Part shown: piece after piece, positions 43,824-53,058 of the stretch
Numbering within the stretch: position 1 is the first letter of the stretch
Layout: the number at the start of each line of letters is the position of its first letter
DNA from: Pigmentiphaga sp. NML030171
GTDB lineage: Bacteria > Pseudomonadota > Gammaproteobacteria > Burkholderiales > Burkholderiaceae_B
Direction: 5' to 3'
DNA: 64,000 bases
Assembly: GCF_002188635.1 (NCBI RefSeq)
Contig: NZ_NINX01000024.1
Location: forward strand, 291,165 to 355,164
Notes under the pieces: model-generated
What the model was told of the DNA's origin: nothing
Database searches by the model: none
Seen by the model: only the letters and a program-made list of their open reading frames with translations
Translations under genes and position numbers: made by a program

Positions 43824-44216
43824 TCACTCCTGGATGCGCCGAAACGACGCGTAGTGATCGGCGGTATACCAGTACTCTCCGCTGGTGGCGGGATCGCCCG
43901 TGTCGCCCTTGCCGGCGACGATGCGCCGCGCGCCGCGGTTGCGCGCACCGGGCGTGGGGACGGTGTACTCGGTATAGTACCCACGCGCCCGCACGGGCAA
44001 AAGGCGTTCGCGGTTATAAAACGTCACGCCGTCGCGGGCGTGGCGGAACGGCCCGCCCTGCCGGATCTGCGCCAGCACCTGGCGCGCCTCCGGCGGCAGG
44101 TCGCGCGCGTCGATCGTGCCGGGCACGGGGCCTCGGGCCCATGCGCCAGCCCCCAGCGCCAGCCACAACAGCACGATCGTGAATCCGCGCAGGAAACGGC
44201 CTAGTGTCCAAGACAT
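43824..44216 (-). CDS. Secreted guanyl-specific ribonuclease (RNase Sa/barnase family)
   Basis: A 130-residue protein with a signal peptide (residues about 1-27, core FTIVLLWLALGAGAWA). The mature part matches the microbial N1/T1-type RNase fold: DGVTFYNRERLLP, YYTEYTVPTPGARNRGARRI and YWYTADHYASFRRI. By comparison with RNase Sa the catalytic residues are Glu83, Arg98 and His121, all present. A seven-residue insertion (about 103-109) separates the second and third. It starts two bases after the patatin gene and ends three bases before its barstar inhibitor. Confidence 0.9.
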   Translation of the reverse strand: MSWTLGRFLRGFTIVLLWLALGAGAWARGPVPGTIDARDLPPEARQVLAQIRQGGPFRHARDGVTFYNRERLLPVRARGYYTEYTVPTPGARNRGARRIVAGKGDTGDPATSGEYWYTADHYASFRRIQE

Positions 44217-44218
44217 CG

Positions 44219-45490
44219 CTATTCCTCGTCGGTACGGAAGAATGCCAGCACCTCGTCGCTGCGGATGAGCGTATCGCCAAACCCCAGGGCGATCAACTCA
44301 CGCGTGTAGCCGGGCTCGAACAGCAGGTAGGACGCCAGGGAAGCGCCCGTCAGGGTATCGGGGCCGGACGAGACGCCCATGCCGCGCAGCAGCGTGCGCA
44401 TCGCCGCAGGCAGGCTGTCCAGGTGGCGGCCGGCGATCTCGTCCAGGCGCTGGCTGGGAGATATCGATAGCACGCGTATGGGACGCAGCGCGCCGCTCCA
44501 GCGCTCCCCGGCCGGCAGCCGCAACAGGGTCTGGTTGATGCGCTGGATGCGTTCGATGTCGGCGTCCAGGCTGTCCAGGAAGATGTTGGACAAAGCGTGG
44601 CCGCCGATCTGCGCCAGCGTCGGGTAGGTGGCCGCCCCCGCCCTGCGCCGGGGATCCGCCTCGGAATGGCCGCCGCTGATGATCAGCACGCGGCCGGCGC
44701 CCAGGTGGATCGCGGGGCTGATGGGAGCAAGCTGCCGCATGGAACCATCGCCGCACCACTCGGGCTCTCCATGCACCAGCAGCCGGCGGGCAGGAAACAC
44801 GAACGGGATCGCGCTGGACGCCAGCAGATGCTCGACGCCGATTTCGGCCCGCACCGCCACGCGCAGGGAACGGCGCCACGGCTCGATCTCGTAGGCAGAC
44901 TGGTAGAAGGTGATGTGCTGGCCCGAGGTATAGCCGGTAGCGGCGATGGCCAGCGCCTGGACCACGCCGTCGGCCAGGTTGGCGTCCAGCCGCCCGAAGT
45001 CCAGCACGCCGCGCAGCAGTTCGCCCAGCGGCTGGTTGTCCAACAGCGCGGGCTGCTGGCTGCGGCCCACGCGGGCCATCATCAGCGCGAACGAAAGCAT
45101 GGACAGCCAGCTTCCCCCGCCGCGCACGGTGCGCAGCGCATCGGTCCGGTAGACCTGGTCGGCGTGGAAATTCTCCCAGACGTCCAGCATGTGCTCGATC
45201 GTCTGCTGCAGGTGATGGGCGCCGCAGGCCAGCACGGCGGCGTTGATGGCACCGGCCGACGTGCCGCACAGGACATGGAAGGGATTGGCGTGCAGGCCGC
45301 CGGGACGCTCGCCCAGGATGCGGACGATGGCCTTGAGCACACCTACCTGGTAGGCCGCCCGGGCGCCGCCGCCGGCAAGCACGAGGCCGGTGCATGCGGG
45401 CCGCAGCACCGGCACGGTGGGAGCCGCACGCGCGGCCCCCGCTGCGGGATCAACGTCCGCCGCTGCCATCCAGGCGCGAGGCGTTGGCAT
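44219..45490 (-). CDS. Patatin-like phospholipase
   Basis: A 423-residue patatin-domain hydrolase. The oxyanion loop is LAGGGARAAYQVGVLKAI (about 38-55), the nucleophile Ser78 in GTSAG, and the catalytic Asp in CGDGSMRQLAPISPAI. No signal peptide is visible, so it is cytoplasmic or exported by another route. The start at 45490 overlaps the end of maeB by 41 bases; a second ATG at 45469 shortens the overlap to 20. It is followed after two bases by the secreted RNase gene. Substrate is probably phospholipid or acyl ester; the partner genes do not make this clear. Confidence 0.88.
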   Translation of the reverse strand: MPTPRAWMAAADVDPAAGAARAAPTVPVLRPACTGLVLAGGGARAAYQVGVLKAIVRILGERPGGLHANPFHVLCGTSAGAINAAVLACGAHHLQQTIEHMLDVWENFHADQVYRTDALRTVRGGGSWLSMLSFALMMARVGRSQQPALLDNQPLGELLRGVLDFGRLDANLADGVVQALAIAATGYTSGQHITFYQSAYEIEPWRRSLRVAVRAEIGVEHLLASSAIPFVFPARRLLVHGEPEWCGDGSMRQLAPISPAIHLGAGRVLIISGGHSEADPRRRAGAATYPTLAQIGGHALSNIFLDSLDADIERIQRINQTLLRLPAGERWSGALRPIRVLSISPSQRLDEIAGRHLDSLPAAMRTLLRGMGVSSGPDTLTGASLASYLLFEPGYTRELIALGFGDTLIRSDEVLAFFRTDEE

Positions 45491-47771
45491 CCATGACCGT
45501 CAGCGCGGTCATGTTGATGATGCGGCGCACCGTCGAACTGGCGGTCAGGATGTTGACCGGGGCCTTGCAGCCGAGCAGGATGGGACCGATGGCCACGTTG
45601 TTGCCGGCCGCCGTCTTCAGCAGGTTGTAGGCAATGTTGGCCGACTCGATGGTGGGGCACACCAGCAGGTTGGCTTCGCCCTTGAGCGCGCTGTCCGGCA
45701 TGATGCGGTTGCGGATCGCCTCGTCGATGGCGCAGTCGCCGTGCATCTCGCCGTCCACTTCCAGCCACGGCGCGCGCTCCTGGATCAGCGCCAGCGCCTG
45801 GCGCATCTTGACCGCCGACGGCGAATCGCTGGAGCCGAAGTTCGAGTGCGACAGCAGCGCGGCCTTGGGCTCGACGCCCAGGCGCTTCATTTCCTCGGCC
45901 GCCATGATGGTGATCTCGGCCAGCTGGTCGGCATCGGGATTCTCGTTCACGTGCGTATCGACCAGCACCACCGTGCGCTGCGGCAGCACGAGGAAGTTCA
46001 TCGCGGCGTAGACCTTGGCGCTGGGGTTGCGGCCGATGACCTCGTCGACGAACTGCAGGTGATTGCCGTAGGGACCGACCGTGCCGCAGATCATGCCGTC
46101 GGCGTCGCCCTGGTGGACCATCATCGCGCCGATCAGCGTCAGGCGCCGGCGCATCTCGATCTTCGCGTATTCCTTGGTGATGCCCTTGCGCTTGGTCATT
46201 TCCCAGTAGGTCTGGGAATAGTTGCGGTGGCGCTCGTCGAACTCGGTGTTGGTGACCTCGACGTCCTGGCCCAGGCGCATCCGCAGGCCCAGCTTCTCGA
46301 TGCGCTTGGCCAGCACCGCCGGACGGCCGACCAGTATGGGACGGGCCAGGCCGTCGTCCACCACCGCCTGCACCGCGCGCAGCACGCGCTCGTCCTCGCC
46401 CTCGGTGTAGACGATGCGGGCCTTGCCGCCCTCGCGCACCGTGCGGCGCGCCGCGCCGTACAGCGGACGCATGAAGGCGCCGGAGTGATAGACGAACTGC
46501 TGCAGTTGCTCGACGTAGGCATCCATGTCGGCGATCGGCCGCGTGGCGACGCCGGAGTCCATGGCGGCGCGCGCCACGGCGGGCGCAATGCGCACGATCA
46601 GGCGCGGATCGAAAGGCTTGGGAATCAGGTATTCCGGGCCGAACGCGAGATCGGACACGTCATAGGCCGCGGCGACGATCTCGCTCTGTTCCTGGCGCGC
46701 CAGTTCGGCGATCGCATGCACGGTGGCGATTTCCATCTCGCGCGTAATGGTGGTCGCGCCCACGTCCAGGGCGCCCCGGAAGATGTAGGGGAAACACAGC
46801 ACGTTGTTGACCTGGTTCGGATAGTCCGAACGGCCGGTGGCGATGACGGCGTCGTCGCGCACCGACTTCACGACCTCGGGCAGGATCTCCGGCGTGGGGT
46901 TGGCCAGCGCCAGGATCAGCGGCCGCTTGGCCATGGCCGCCACCATCTCGGGCTTGAGCACGCCGCCGGCGGACAGGCCCAGGAACACGTCGGCGCCCTC
47001 GATCACCTCGCCCAGCGTGCGCTTGTCGGTATCCTGCGAGAAACGCTCCTTGTCGGGGTCCATCAGCGTGGTGCGTCCCTTCCAGACCACGCCCTCGATG
47101 TCGGTCACCCAGACATTGGCCAGCGGCAGGCCGAGGTCCACCAGCAGGTTCAGGCAGGCCAGCGCCGCGGCGCCCGCGCCCGACGCAACCAGCTTGACCT
47201 CGTCGATCTTCTTGCCGACCACGGCCAGGCCGTTCAGCACGGCGGCCGCCACGGTGATGGCCGTGCCGTGCTGGTCGTCGTGGAACACGGGGATGTTCAT
47301 GCGCTGACGGGCCTTGCGTTCGACCGCGAAGCACTCCGGCGCCTTGATGTCTTCCAGGTTGATGCCGCCGAACGTCGGCTCGAGCGCCGCGATGATGTCG
47401 ACCAGCTTGTCGGGGTCGGTCTCGTTGACCTCGATGTCGAACACGTCGATGCCGGCGAATTTCTTGAACAGGACCGCCTTGCCTTCCATGACCGGCTTGG
47501 ACGCCAGCGCCCCGATCGCTCCCAGGCCCAGCACCGCCGTGCCGTTGGAGATCACCCCCACCAGGTTGCCGCGCGCGGTGTAGCGGAACGCGGCCGCGGG
47601 GTCGTCGACGATGGCTTCGCACGCCGCCGCTACCCCCGGAGAATAGGCCAGCGCCAGGTCGCGCTGGTTGACGAGTTGCTTGGTCGGGGCAATGGAAATC
47701 TTGCCCGGACGGCCGTACTCGTGATATTCGAGAGCGGCCTTGCGCAGGTTGGGGTCGAGGGGTTGAGCCAT
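45450..47771 (-). CDS. maeB: NADP-dependent malic enzyme with phosphotransacetylase-like domain
   Basis: A 773-residue fusion protein: malic enzyme (residues about 1-430) converting malate to pyruvate, CO2 and NADPH, plus a C-terminal phosphotransacetylase-like domain (about 440-773) that acts in regulation and usually has lost catalysis. Landmarks are [52 protein letters not shown], and in the second domain [15 protein letters not shown]. The ATG at 47771 gives the standard [17 protein letters not shown] start, but it has no ribosome site; a GC hairpin with a T-run lies directly before it. An in-frame GTG nine codons upstream is possible. Confidence 0.95.
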   Translation of the reverse strand: MAQPLDPNLRKAALEYHEYGRPGKISIAPTKQLVNQRDLALAYSPGVAAACEAIVDDPAAAFRYTARGNLVGVISNGTAVLGLGAIGALASKPVMEGKAVLFKKFAGIDVFDIEVNETDPDKLVDIIAALEPTFGGINLEDIKAPECFAVERKARQRMNIPVFHDDQHGTAITVAAAVLNGLAVVGKKIDEVKLVASGAGAAALACLNLLVDLGLPLANVWVTDIEGVVWKGRTTLMDPDKERFSQDTDKRTLGEVIEGADVFLGLSAGGVLKPEMVAAMAKRPLILALANPTPEILPEVVKSVRDDAVIATGRSDYPNQVNNVLCFPYIFRGALDVGATTITREMEIATVHAIAELARQEQSEIVAAAYDVSDLAFGPEYLIPKPFDPRLIVRIAPAVARAAMDSGVATRPIADMDAYVEQLQQFVYHSGAFMRPLYGAARRTVREGGKARIVYTEGEDERVLRAVQAVVDDGLARPILVGRPAVLAKRIEKLGLRMRLGQDVEVTNTEFDERHRNYSQTYWEMTKRKGITKEYAKIEMRRRLTLIGAMMVHQGDADGMICGTVGPYGNHLQFVDEVIGRNPSAKVYAAMNFLVLPQRTVVLVDTHVNENPDADQLAEITIMAAEEMKRLGVEPKAALLSHSNFGSSDSPSAVKMRQALALIQERAPWLEVDGEMHGDCAIDEAIRNRIMPDSALKGEANLLVCPTIESANIAYNLLKTAAGNNVAIGPILLGCKAPVNILTASSTVRRIINMTALTVMDANASRLDGSGGR

Positions 47772-47840
47772 GAAAAATAACGCCCGCAGGGCGGTCACAC
47801 GAAGTTATGCGAGGTGCGGATTATCCGCTCCCGGCACGGG

Positions 47841-48764
47841 TTAGACAACCGACGACGGGAAAACACCGCCCGCGTCGAACGTGGCCTTGACCATGGCATC
47901 GAGCCGGTCGGCCGGGGTTTCCCGGCCCGAAGCGCGGTCTTCGCGCTCCTGGACGGACAGCACCGGGGGCGCTTCCCCGGCATCGCGCAGACGCAGCCGG
48001 AACCGCCCCGCCCAGGCCAGGGTGCCTTCGCTGCCCAGCAGGAAGTGCGCGGGGTTGGGCACCGGCTCGCCGCCCGTGGCGGCACGCGGCACGAGGGCAT
48101 CGATTCGGTAGCCGGCCGGCCAGACCGGCAGCTCCAGCATCGCCGCCACGGCGGAGTCGGAAGCCAGCTGGAACAGGTCGGACACGAGACGGCTGGCCGA
48201 CGTGGAGCGAAGCGGCTGGGTCGATTCGGCCCCGAAAGGGCCCAATTGTTCGAATGCTCCATCGGCCAGCAATACCTGGGCGGCCTCCAGGCCGGAATCC
48301 CGGCAGCGGCCCGGCAGCCAGCCGCGGGTACGCAGCAGCCAGGCCCCGACCGGTTCGAGATCGGCGCCCGCGTGCCAGCGCCATGGCGTTCCCGCCAGCC
48401 GCTCGCGCAGCGCGCCCATGGGACAGCCGGCCTGCACCACGATGGTACCCGAGCGCTCGTCGAAGGCTTCGATCGCCGCCAGTTGCGAAGTATCCAGCCG
48501 CAGCCAGCCGCGCTCCGCGGGCAAGGCGGCCTCCCGCGCGCCGGGCTGCACCAGCAGCACGCCGAATTCGCGGCACAGCGCGGCGGCGTGATAGACGTCC
48601 TCTTCCCGGGCCACCACCAGGCGCGCCCGCCCGGGGGCACCGGCCTGCGGCGTCTCGTCGCTGACCTGGCCGCGGGCCATGCGCGCCAGGCGCTGGCAGA
48701 AGGCCGGCCAGGGCGAATCGGAAAGCATGCGGGGCAGGAAGAACGCGCGGCGGCCGGGTTTCAT
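47841..48764 (-). CDS. FAD-binding (PCMH-type) protein, GlcE-like and divergent
   Basis: A 307-residue protein related to the FAD-binding domain of glycolate oxidase subunit GlcE and D-lactate dehydrogenases. EEDVYHAAALCREFGVLLVQ and LDTSQLAAIEAFDERSGTIVVQAGCPMGALRE match the domain's N-terminal half, and the end, KATFDAGGVFPSS, resembles the GlcE C-terminus. The segment that normally holds the glycine-rich flavin loop (with NAGG) reads instead WLLRTRGWLPGRCRDSG. FAD binding may therefore be lost or altered. No glcD or glcF is near. It stands alone, 69 bases upstream of maeB on the same strand. Confidence 0.7.
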   Translation of the reverse strand: MKPGRRAFFLPRMLSDSPWPAFCQRLARMARGQVSDETPQAGAPGRARLVVAREEDVYHAAALCREFGVLLVQPGAREAALPAERGWLRLDTSQLAAIEAFDERSGTIVVQAGCPMGALRERLAGTPWRWHAGADLEPVGAWLLRTRGWLPGRCRDSGLEAAQVLLADGAFEQLGPFGAESTQPLRSTSASRLVSDLFQLASDSAVAAMLELPVWPAGYRIDALVPRAATGGEPVPNPAHFLLGSEGTLAWAGRFRLRLRDAGEAPPVLSVQEREDRASGRETPADRLDAMVKATFDAGGVFPSSVV

Positions 48765-49001
48765 GGCAAGGGCTCCGTGCCAGGAAGAAGGCCGTACCGG
48801 CCTTCGGGCCCGGGAGGCGGAAAGGTCCGGCCAGGGAGGTGACGTAACGGGACGAGCGGTGCCATGCCGGTCATTGTAACGGCGCGGGCGGCCGAGCGGC
48901 CATCCGCGCCGGCCGCGGCGCGGCGTATCATGAATGGTTTGGAGCTTCCATCGCGCCGCGCCCGCGGCGGCGTCCTTTCGATCGTTTCCCGTCCGACCAC
49001 C

Positions 49002-50159
49002 ATGCTTCGCCTCTCTCCCCGCATCGCCCGCATCGCCCCCTTCTACGCCATGGAGGTCGTCAAGCAGGCGGCGGCCCTGCAGGCCGAGGGCCGCGACATC
49101 GTGCAGATGAGCATAGGCGAGCCCGACTTCACCGCCATCCCGGCCGTGGTCGAGGCGCTGGAACGCACGGCGCGCGAAGGCCGGACCCAATATACCGAGG
49201 CGGTCGGCATCGCTCCCCTGCGCGAGGCGATCGCCGGCTTCTACCGGACGCGCTTCGGCGTGGCCGTGGATCCGGCCCGGATCATCGTGACCGCAGGCGC
49301 CTCGGGCGCGCTGCTGTTGGCCTGCACCGCCCTGGTCGACGCCGGCGCCCAGGTGCTGATGCCCGACCCGACCTATCCGGCCAACCGCCACATCGTGACC
49401 GCGGCCGGCGGCGAGCCCGTGCTGATCCCCGCCGGCCCCGCCGACCGCTTCCAGCTTTCCGCCGAGCACATCAGGCGCCACTGGACGCCCCGCACCGCGG
49501 GCGTGATCGTGGCCTCGCCCGGCAACCCCACCGGCACGTCCATCGCGCCGGACGCGCTGGCCGGCCTGGTCCGCGAGGTGCGCGGCCGCCAGGGCTTCAC
49601 CATCGTCGACGAGATCTACCTGGGCCTGAGCTACGACGGCGACCGCCGGTCGGCCCTGGCGCTGGGCGACGACCTCATCATCGTCAACAGCTTCTCGAAG
49701 TATTTCCACATGACCGGATGGCGGCTGGGCTGGCTGGTGGTGCCGCCGCAACTGGTCTCGGTATTCGAGAAACTCGCGCAGAACCTGGTCATCTGCCCGT
49801 CCACGCTGGCCCAGCACGCGGCGATCGCGTGCTTCCACCCCGAATCGCTCGAGATCTTCGAGGCGCGCCGGGAAGCCTTCCGGCAGCGGCGCGACTACCT
49901 CCTGCCCGAATTCGAACGGCTGGGGCTGACGGTGCCGGTCCAGCCGGACGGCGCCTTCTATATATATAGCGACATACGCGCCCATGCGGCCGACAGCGCG
50001 GCCTTCGCCACCCGCCTGCTGCACGAGGCCGGGGTATGCGCGGTGCCGGGACGCGATTTCGGCACCGCCGAGACCGCGTCCTACCTGCGCTTCTCCTATG
50101 CCACCGACATGGCGCGGCTGCAGGAAGGCGTGGCGCGCATGGCGCGGCTGCTGGGGTAG
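49002..50159 (+). CDS. PLP-dependent aminotransferase, class I/II
   Basis: A 385-residue fold type I aminotransferase. Landmarks are IGEPDFTAIPAVVEALE, YTEAVGIAPLREAIAGFY, NPTGTSIAP, VDEIYLGLSYDG and the cofactor lysine in SFSKYFHMTGWRLGW. The pattern is of the aspartate/alanine (AlaC/DapL-like) group; the amino donor cannot be named. The ATG at 49002 starts the conserved region directly; longer in-frame starts would run into the divergent gap. It is divergent from the FAD-protein gene by 237 bases and converges with the esterase operon. Confidence 0.88.
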   Translation: MLRLSPRIARIAPFYAMEVVKQAAALQAEGRDIVQMSIGEPDFTAIPAVVEALERTAREGRTQYTEAVGIAPLREAIAGFYRTRFGVAVDPARIIVTAGASGALLLACTALVDAGAQVLMPDPTYPANRHIVTAAGGEPVLIPAGPADRFQLSAEHIRRHWTPRTAGVIVASPGNPTGTSIAPDALAGLVREVRGRQGFTIVDEIYLGLSYDGDRRSALALGDDLIIVNSFSKYFHMTGWRLGWLVVPPQLVSVFEKLAQNLVICPSTLAQHAAIACFHPESLEIFEARREAFRQRRDYLLPEFERLGLTVPVQPDGAFYIYSDIRAHAADSAAFATRLLHEAGVCAVPGRDFGTAETASYLRFSYATDMARLQEGVARMARLLG

Positions 50160-50178
50160 CGGGGCCAACACGGCCACG

Positions 50179-51798
50179 CTACGGGACCGGATTCAGCGCG
50201 GCGTCGACCCTGCCGATGAAATCCAATCGATCATTGCGCGGACCGTTCACGATTTCCGTCGCCGCGTCGAAGACGTATACCGGTTCGGAGCGCGTGTCGT
50301 ACCGGGGCCAGTTCGTGACCTCGCCACCGTTCGGGTCTCCGGTCGAGACGAAGCGAAACCAGGCATCGTTCATCATGCGGGACAGTTTCACGTCGTCCGC
50401 GGTGTACGGCGCGGCATCGAGCCTCGCGTCGGCCCGGACATAGGGCAACTCGGCGCCATGCACGGCGTCCGCGCCGGTTCCGCCGTTACCCTTCCTGCGG
50501 AACCAATAGCGATATACCGGCTGCCCCTGCGCGGCCATCGCCCTGGCAATGCCCCGGGTGCCGAACACGAACTGGTTGTCGCCAAAGCTGTCGGAAATCG
50601 CCCGTTGCACCTCGCTATCGCTGGAGACCGGGTAATAGGAGAAGGCCTCGTCGCCGAACTCCGCGAATATCTTCGGATCCTTGAGATACGCCCGATAGGC
50701 ATCCACGGTACGGATCTGGTATCCCCCGGTGAACGACGCCCCTTCATCGGTGTTGTACCCAACCAGGACCGGCACCGCCCGCGCCTGCCCCCGCTCGAAT
50801 GCGGGCCGCTCCTCAAGCGGAAGCACCACCCCGTCCAGCACGGGACCGATCACCCGGGGCTCGGCCAGCGCCCGAACCGCCGTGCCGCCGCCGGTATTCT
50901 GGATGACGGGAACCTGGTCCGCGGGCAGCTTGCGCAACTGGCCGATATCGGACCCGATCGCGATACCGTCCTGCTCCGCCTCGGCCAGCGTCTTCCAATG
51001 CCGCATCGCGCCCGGACTGTCGAGGATGACCTGGTCGAACAAGCCATCCGATCGGGGGGAAACCATCAACGCGGTGATGGCGCTGGCGCCTGACGACTGC
51101 CCCCACACCGTGACCCGCCCCGCATCGCCGCCGAAGTTCGCGATGTTCTTGCGTACCCATTTGAGGGACTGCGCGATGTCGAGCAGACCGTAATTGCCCG
51201 AGGTGCCTTCCGGCGATTCGGCCGACAACCCCGGGTGGGCCATGAAGCCCATCGTACTGACGCGGTAGTTCATCGACACCACCACCGCCCCCTTGCGAGC
51301 CAGCCCCTCGGCCTCGAAGTCTCCGGAGCCGCCGACAAAGCTTCCACCGTACACCCAGACCAGCACCGGCAGTTTCTCGCCCCGGTCCAGGGACTCGCGC
51401 GGTACCCAGACGTTCAGCGTCAGGCAGTCTTCGCTCTGGACCCTCGAGCCGGCCTGGATGCATGCCGGGCCGAACGCCAAGGCATCCCGCACGCCCTCCC
51501 ACGGTTCGGCATCGGCCGGCGGGCGCCACCGCAAGTCGCCGACGGGCGGCCTGGCATACGGGATTCCCTTGAAAGACACGATCTCTCCCACATCGCCCCT
51601 GACCAGGCCGGCAGAGGTACGCGCAATGCCAGGCGGAAGGGGTTCGCCCGGCGGATTGCCTCCGGGACTTCCAGCCTCGGGGGCCTTGGCGCCATCGCTG
51701 CCGCATCCCGCCATGGCAGCGCCCAGCAATGCGGCGCAGAGGACTTGGCCGCCGATACGCAGGCGGCGACGCACGGTTATGGACTGGCGTTCAGACAT
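50179..51798 (-). CDS. Type B carboxylesterase, lipoprotein
   Basis: A 539-residue carboxylesterase/lipase family protein. The signal ends in a lipobox, AAMAGC (Cys32), followed by a Gly/Pro linker, so it should be lipid-anchored. The catalytic serine is in VWGQSSGASA, the N-terminal domain shows FKGIPYARPPVGDLRW and SEDCLTLNVWVPRE, and the disulfide pair near CIQAGS/SEDC is present. Its start overlaps the end of the upstream serine-hydrolase gene by eight bases. Third gene of an operon of three predicted ester-hydrolysing lipoproteins. Confidence 0.9.
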   Translation of the reverse strand: MSERQSITVRRRLRIGGQVLCAALLGAAMAGCGSDGAKAPEAGSPGGNPPGEPLPPGIARTSAGLVRGDVGEIVSFKGIPYARPPVGDLRWRPPADAEPWEGVRDALAFGPACIQAGSRVQSEDCLTLNVWVPRESLDRGEKLPVLVWVYGGSFVGGSGDFEAEGLARKGAVVVSMNYRVSTMGFMAHPGLSAESPEGTSGNYGLLDIAQSLKWVRKNIANFGGDAGRVTVWGQSSGASAITALMVSPRSDGLFDQVILDSPGAMRHWKTLAEAEQDGIAIGSDIGQLRKLPADQVPVIQNTGGGTAVRALAEPRVIGPVLDGVVLPLEERPAFERGQARAVPVLVGYNTDEGASFTGGYQIRTVDAYRAYLKDPKIFAEFGDEAFSYYPVSSDSEVQRAISDSFGDNQFVFGTRGIARAMAAQGQPVYRYWFRRKGNGGTGADAVHGAELPYVRADARLDAAPYTADDVKLSRMMNDAWFRFVSTGDPNGGEVTNWPRYDTRSEPVYVFDAATEIVNGPRNDRLDFIGRVDAALNPVP

Positions 51799-52948
51799 GG
51801 CCGACCAATGCTCCATCGACGAGTTTAAGGAATGCATTCGCGTTGACCCCCGCCTTGTTCACGTCGGTATTCCCGAGGTTCCGGGCCACCGCGAACTCAT
51901 CCGTCACGGACCTGCGATGCACGATCACCGTATCGATGTTCGGCAGCACGAGGATGAACTGGCCGTAGTTGCCGTTGGCCAGGAACGATCCCTGCCATTC
52001 GACGGCAGAACGGGACTCGGAGGGCAGCCACCACAGGTAGCCGTATCCACAGTCCCGCTCGCCGGCAATCTGGCTCATCGGGACATGCAGCGACGTGCTG
52101 TCGGCGACCCAGGACGCTGGAACGATCTGGCGGCCATTCCAGTTGCCCTTGTTGGCCATGAGCACGCCCAGGCGGGCCATGTCGCGCGCGGACAGGAAGA
52201 AGTGATAGGCGAGGTACCGGGATGCGTTGGTCTTGTAGCCGAGCATGCGCTGTCGCGACGGGTCGAAGTCCTCCATGCCCAGCGGCTCGGCCAGTTCCTT
52301 GGCGAAGGCGTCGAAAATGGTCCTGCCCGTGAGTTTCTCGAAAATCGCGCCGGCGACGTTGAAGTCCCAGTTGTTGTAGAGGAACTGCGTACCGGGCGTG
52401 ACGGACCCGCGCTCCGGCGTATTGGCCGAGCCCCCGGGACTGCCCGCCGGATGGTAGACGCCCGAGGTCGCCGTCAGGACGTGCCTGATCTTGGCTGTCT
52501 TCTCGATCGGCAGCAATCCGGCGTTGTCGTCGATGCCGAGGTCCCCCATGGTTTTGTCGAGATCGATGGTGCCGTCCTCGACGTACTTGCCGTACAGCAT
52601 GGAAAGAATGCTCTTGCGCGCCGATGCCAGGTACGCGACGTCATCGATGTTCCCATACCGGTACGCAATCTTGCCGTGGCGCACGATCATGAGGGATGTC
52701 GTCTCGAGCGGATAGAGCGCCGCTTCGAGCGAGTCGATCGATGCCTTGGAGAAACCCGCTTCCTCCACGGTGGCGAACGACTGCCAAGGCTGGGCGGCCT
52801 GGCCGCCGGGCTCCGGCCCCGGATCAGCCGTGGCCGCCCGGGCATCGTTGCCGTCCAGGCACCCCGTAAGAGAAACCGCAGCGCCTGCGGGTACCGCTAC
52901 CGCCAGCGCCCGCAAAAGGGCTCGCCGACCGGTTTCGTGAGTGGCCAT
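51791..52948 (-). CDS. Serine hydrolase of the class C beta-lactamase/esterase family, lipoprotein
   Basis: A 385-residue protein of the beta-lactamase-like serine hydrolase family. The N-terminus has arginines at 8-9, a hydrophobic stretch and a lipobox SLTGC (Cys30). The nucleophile motif SxxK is SARK (Ser109, Lys112), and FLYNNWDFN gives the YxN motif. No KTG triad is evident near the C-terminus, where the corresponding strand reads VIVHRRSVTDEF, so it is more likely an esterase (EstB-like) than a beta-lactamase. ATG 52948 is chosen over an upstream in-frame start because it gives a standard signal. Middle gene of the three-gene operon. Confidence 0.85.
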   Translation of the reverse strand: MATHETGRRALLRALAVAVPAGAAVSLTGCLDGNDARAATADPGPEPGGQAAQPWQSFATVEEAGFSKASIDSLEAALYPLETTSLMIVRHGKIAYRYGNIDDVAYLASARKSILSMLYGKYVEDGTIDLDKTMGDLGIDDNAGLLPIEKTAKIRHVLTATSGVYHPAGSPGGSANTPERGSVTPGTQFLYNNWDFNVAGAIFEKLTGRTIFDAFAKELAEPLGMEDFDPSRQRMLGYKTNASRYLAYHFFLSARDMARLGVLMANKGNWNGRQIVPASWVADSTSLHVPMSQIAGERDCGYGYLWWLPSESRSAVEWQGSFLANGNYGQFILVLPNIDTVIVHRRSVTDEFAVARNLGNTDVNKAGVNANAFLKLVDGALVGHV

Positions 52949-53058
52949 GACTACTCTCCTCAAGACAACGTCGTGGATCAGGATGGGATGGATGGACGCA
53001 GCGATGCCGTACGGAGCCACGCGCTACCGAGGGATCCGCTGCGCAGAAGAATGGGAAG

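Noticed and set aside
51791..52948. A beta-lactamase resistance gene
   Set aside because: SxxK and YxN are present but no KTG-type triad, and it lies in an esterase operon; an esterase is more likely.
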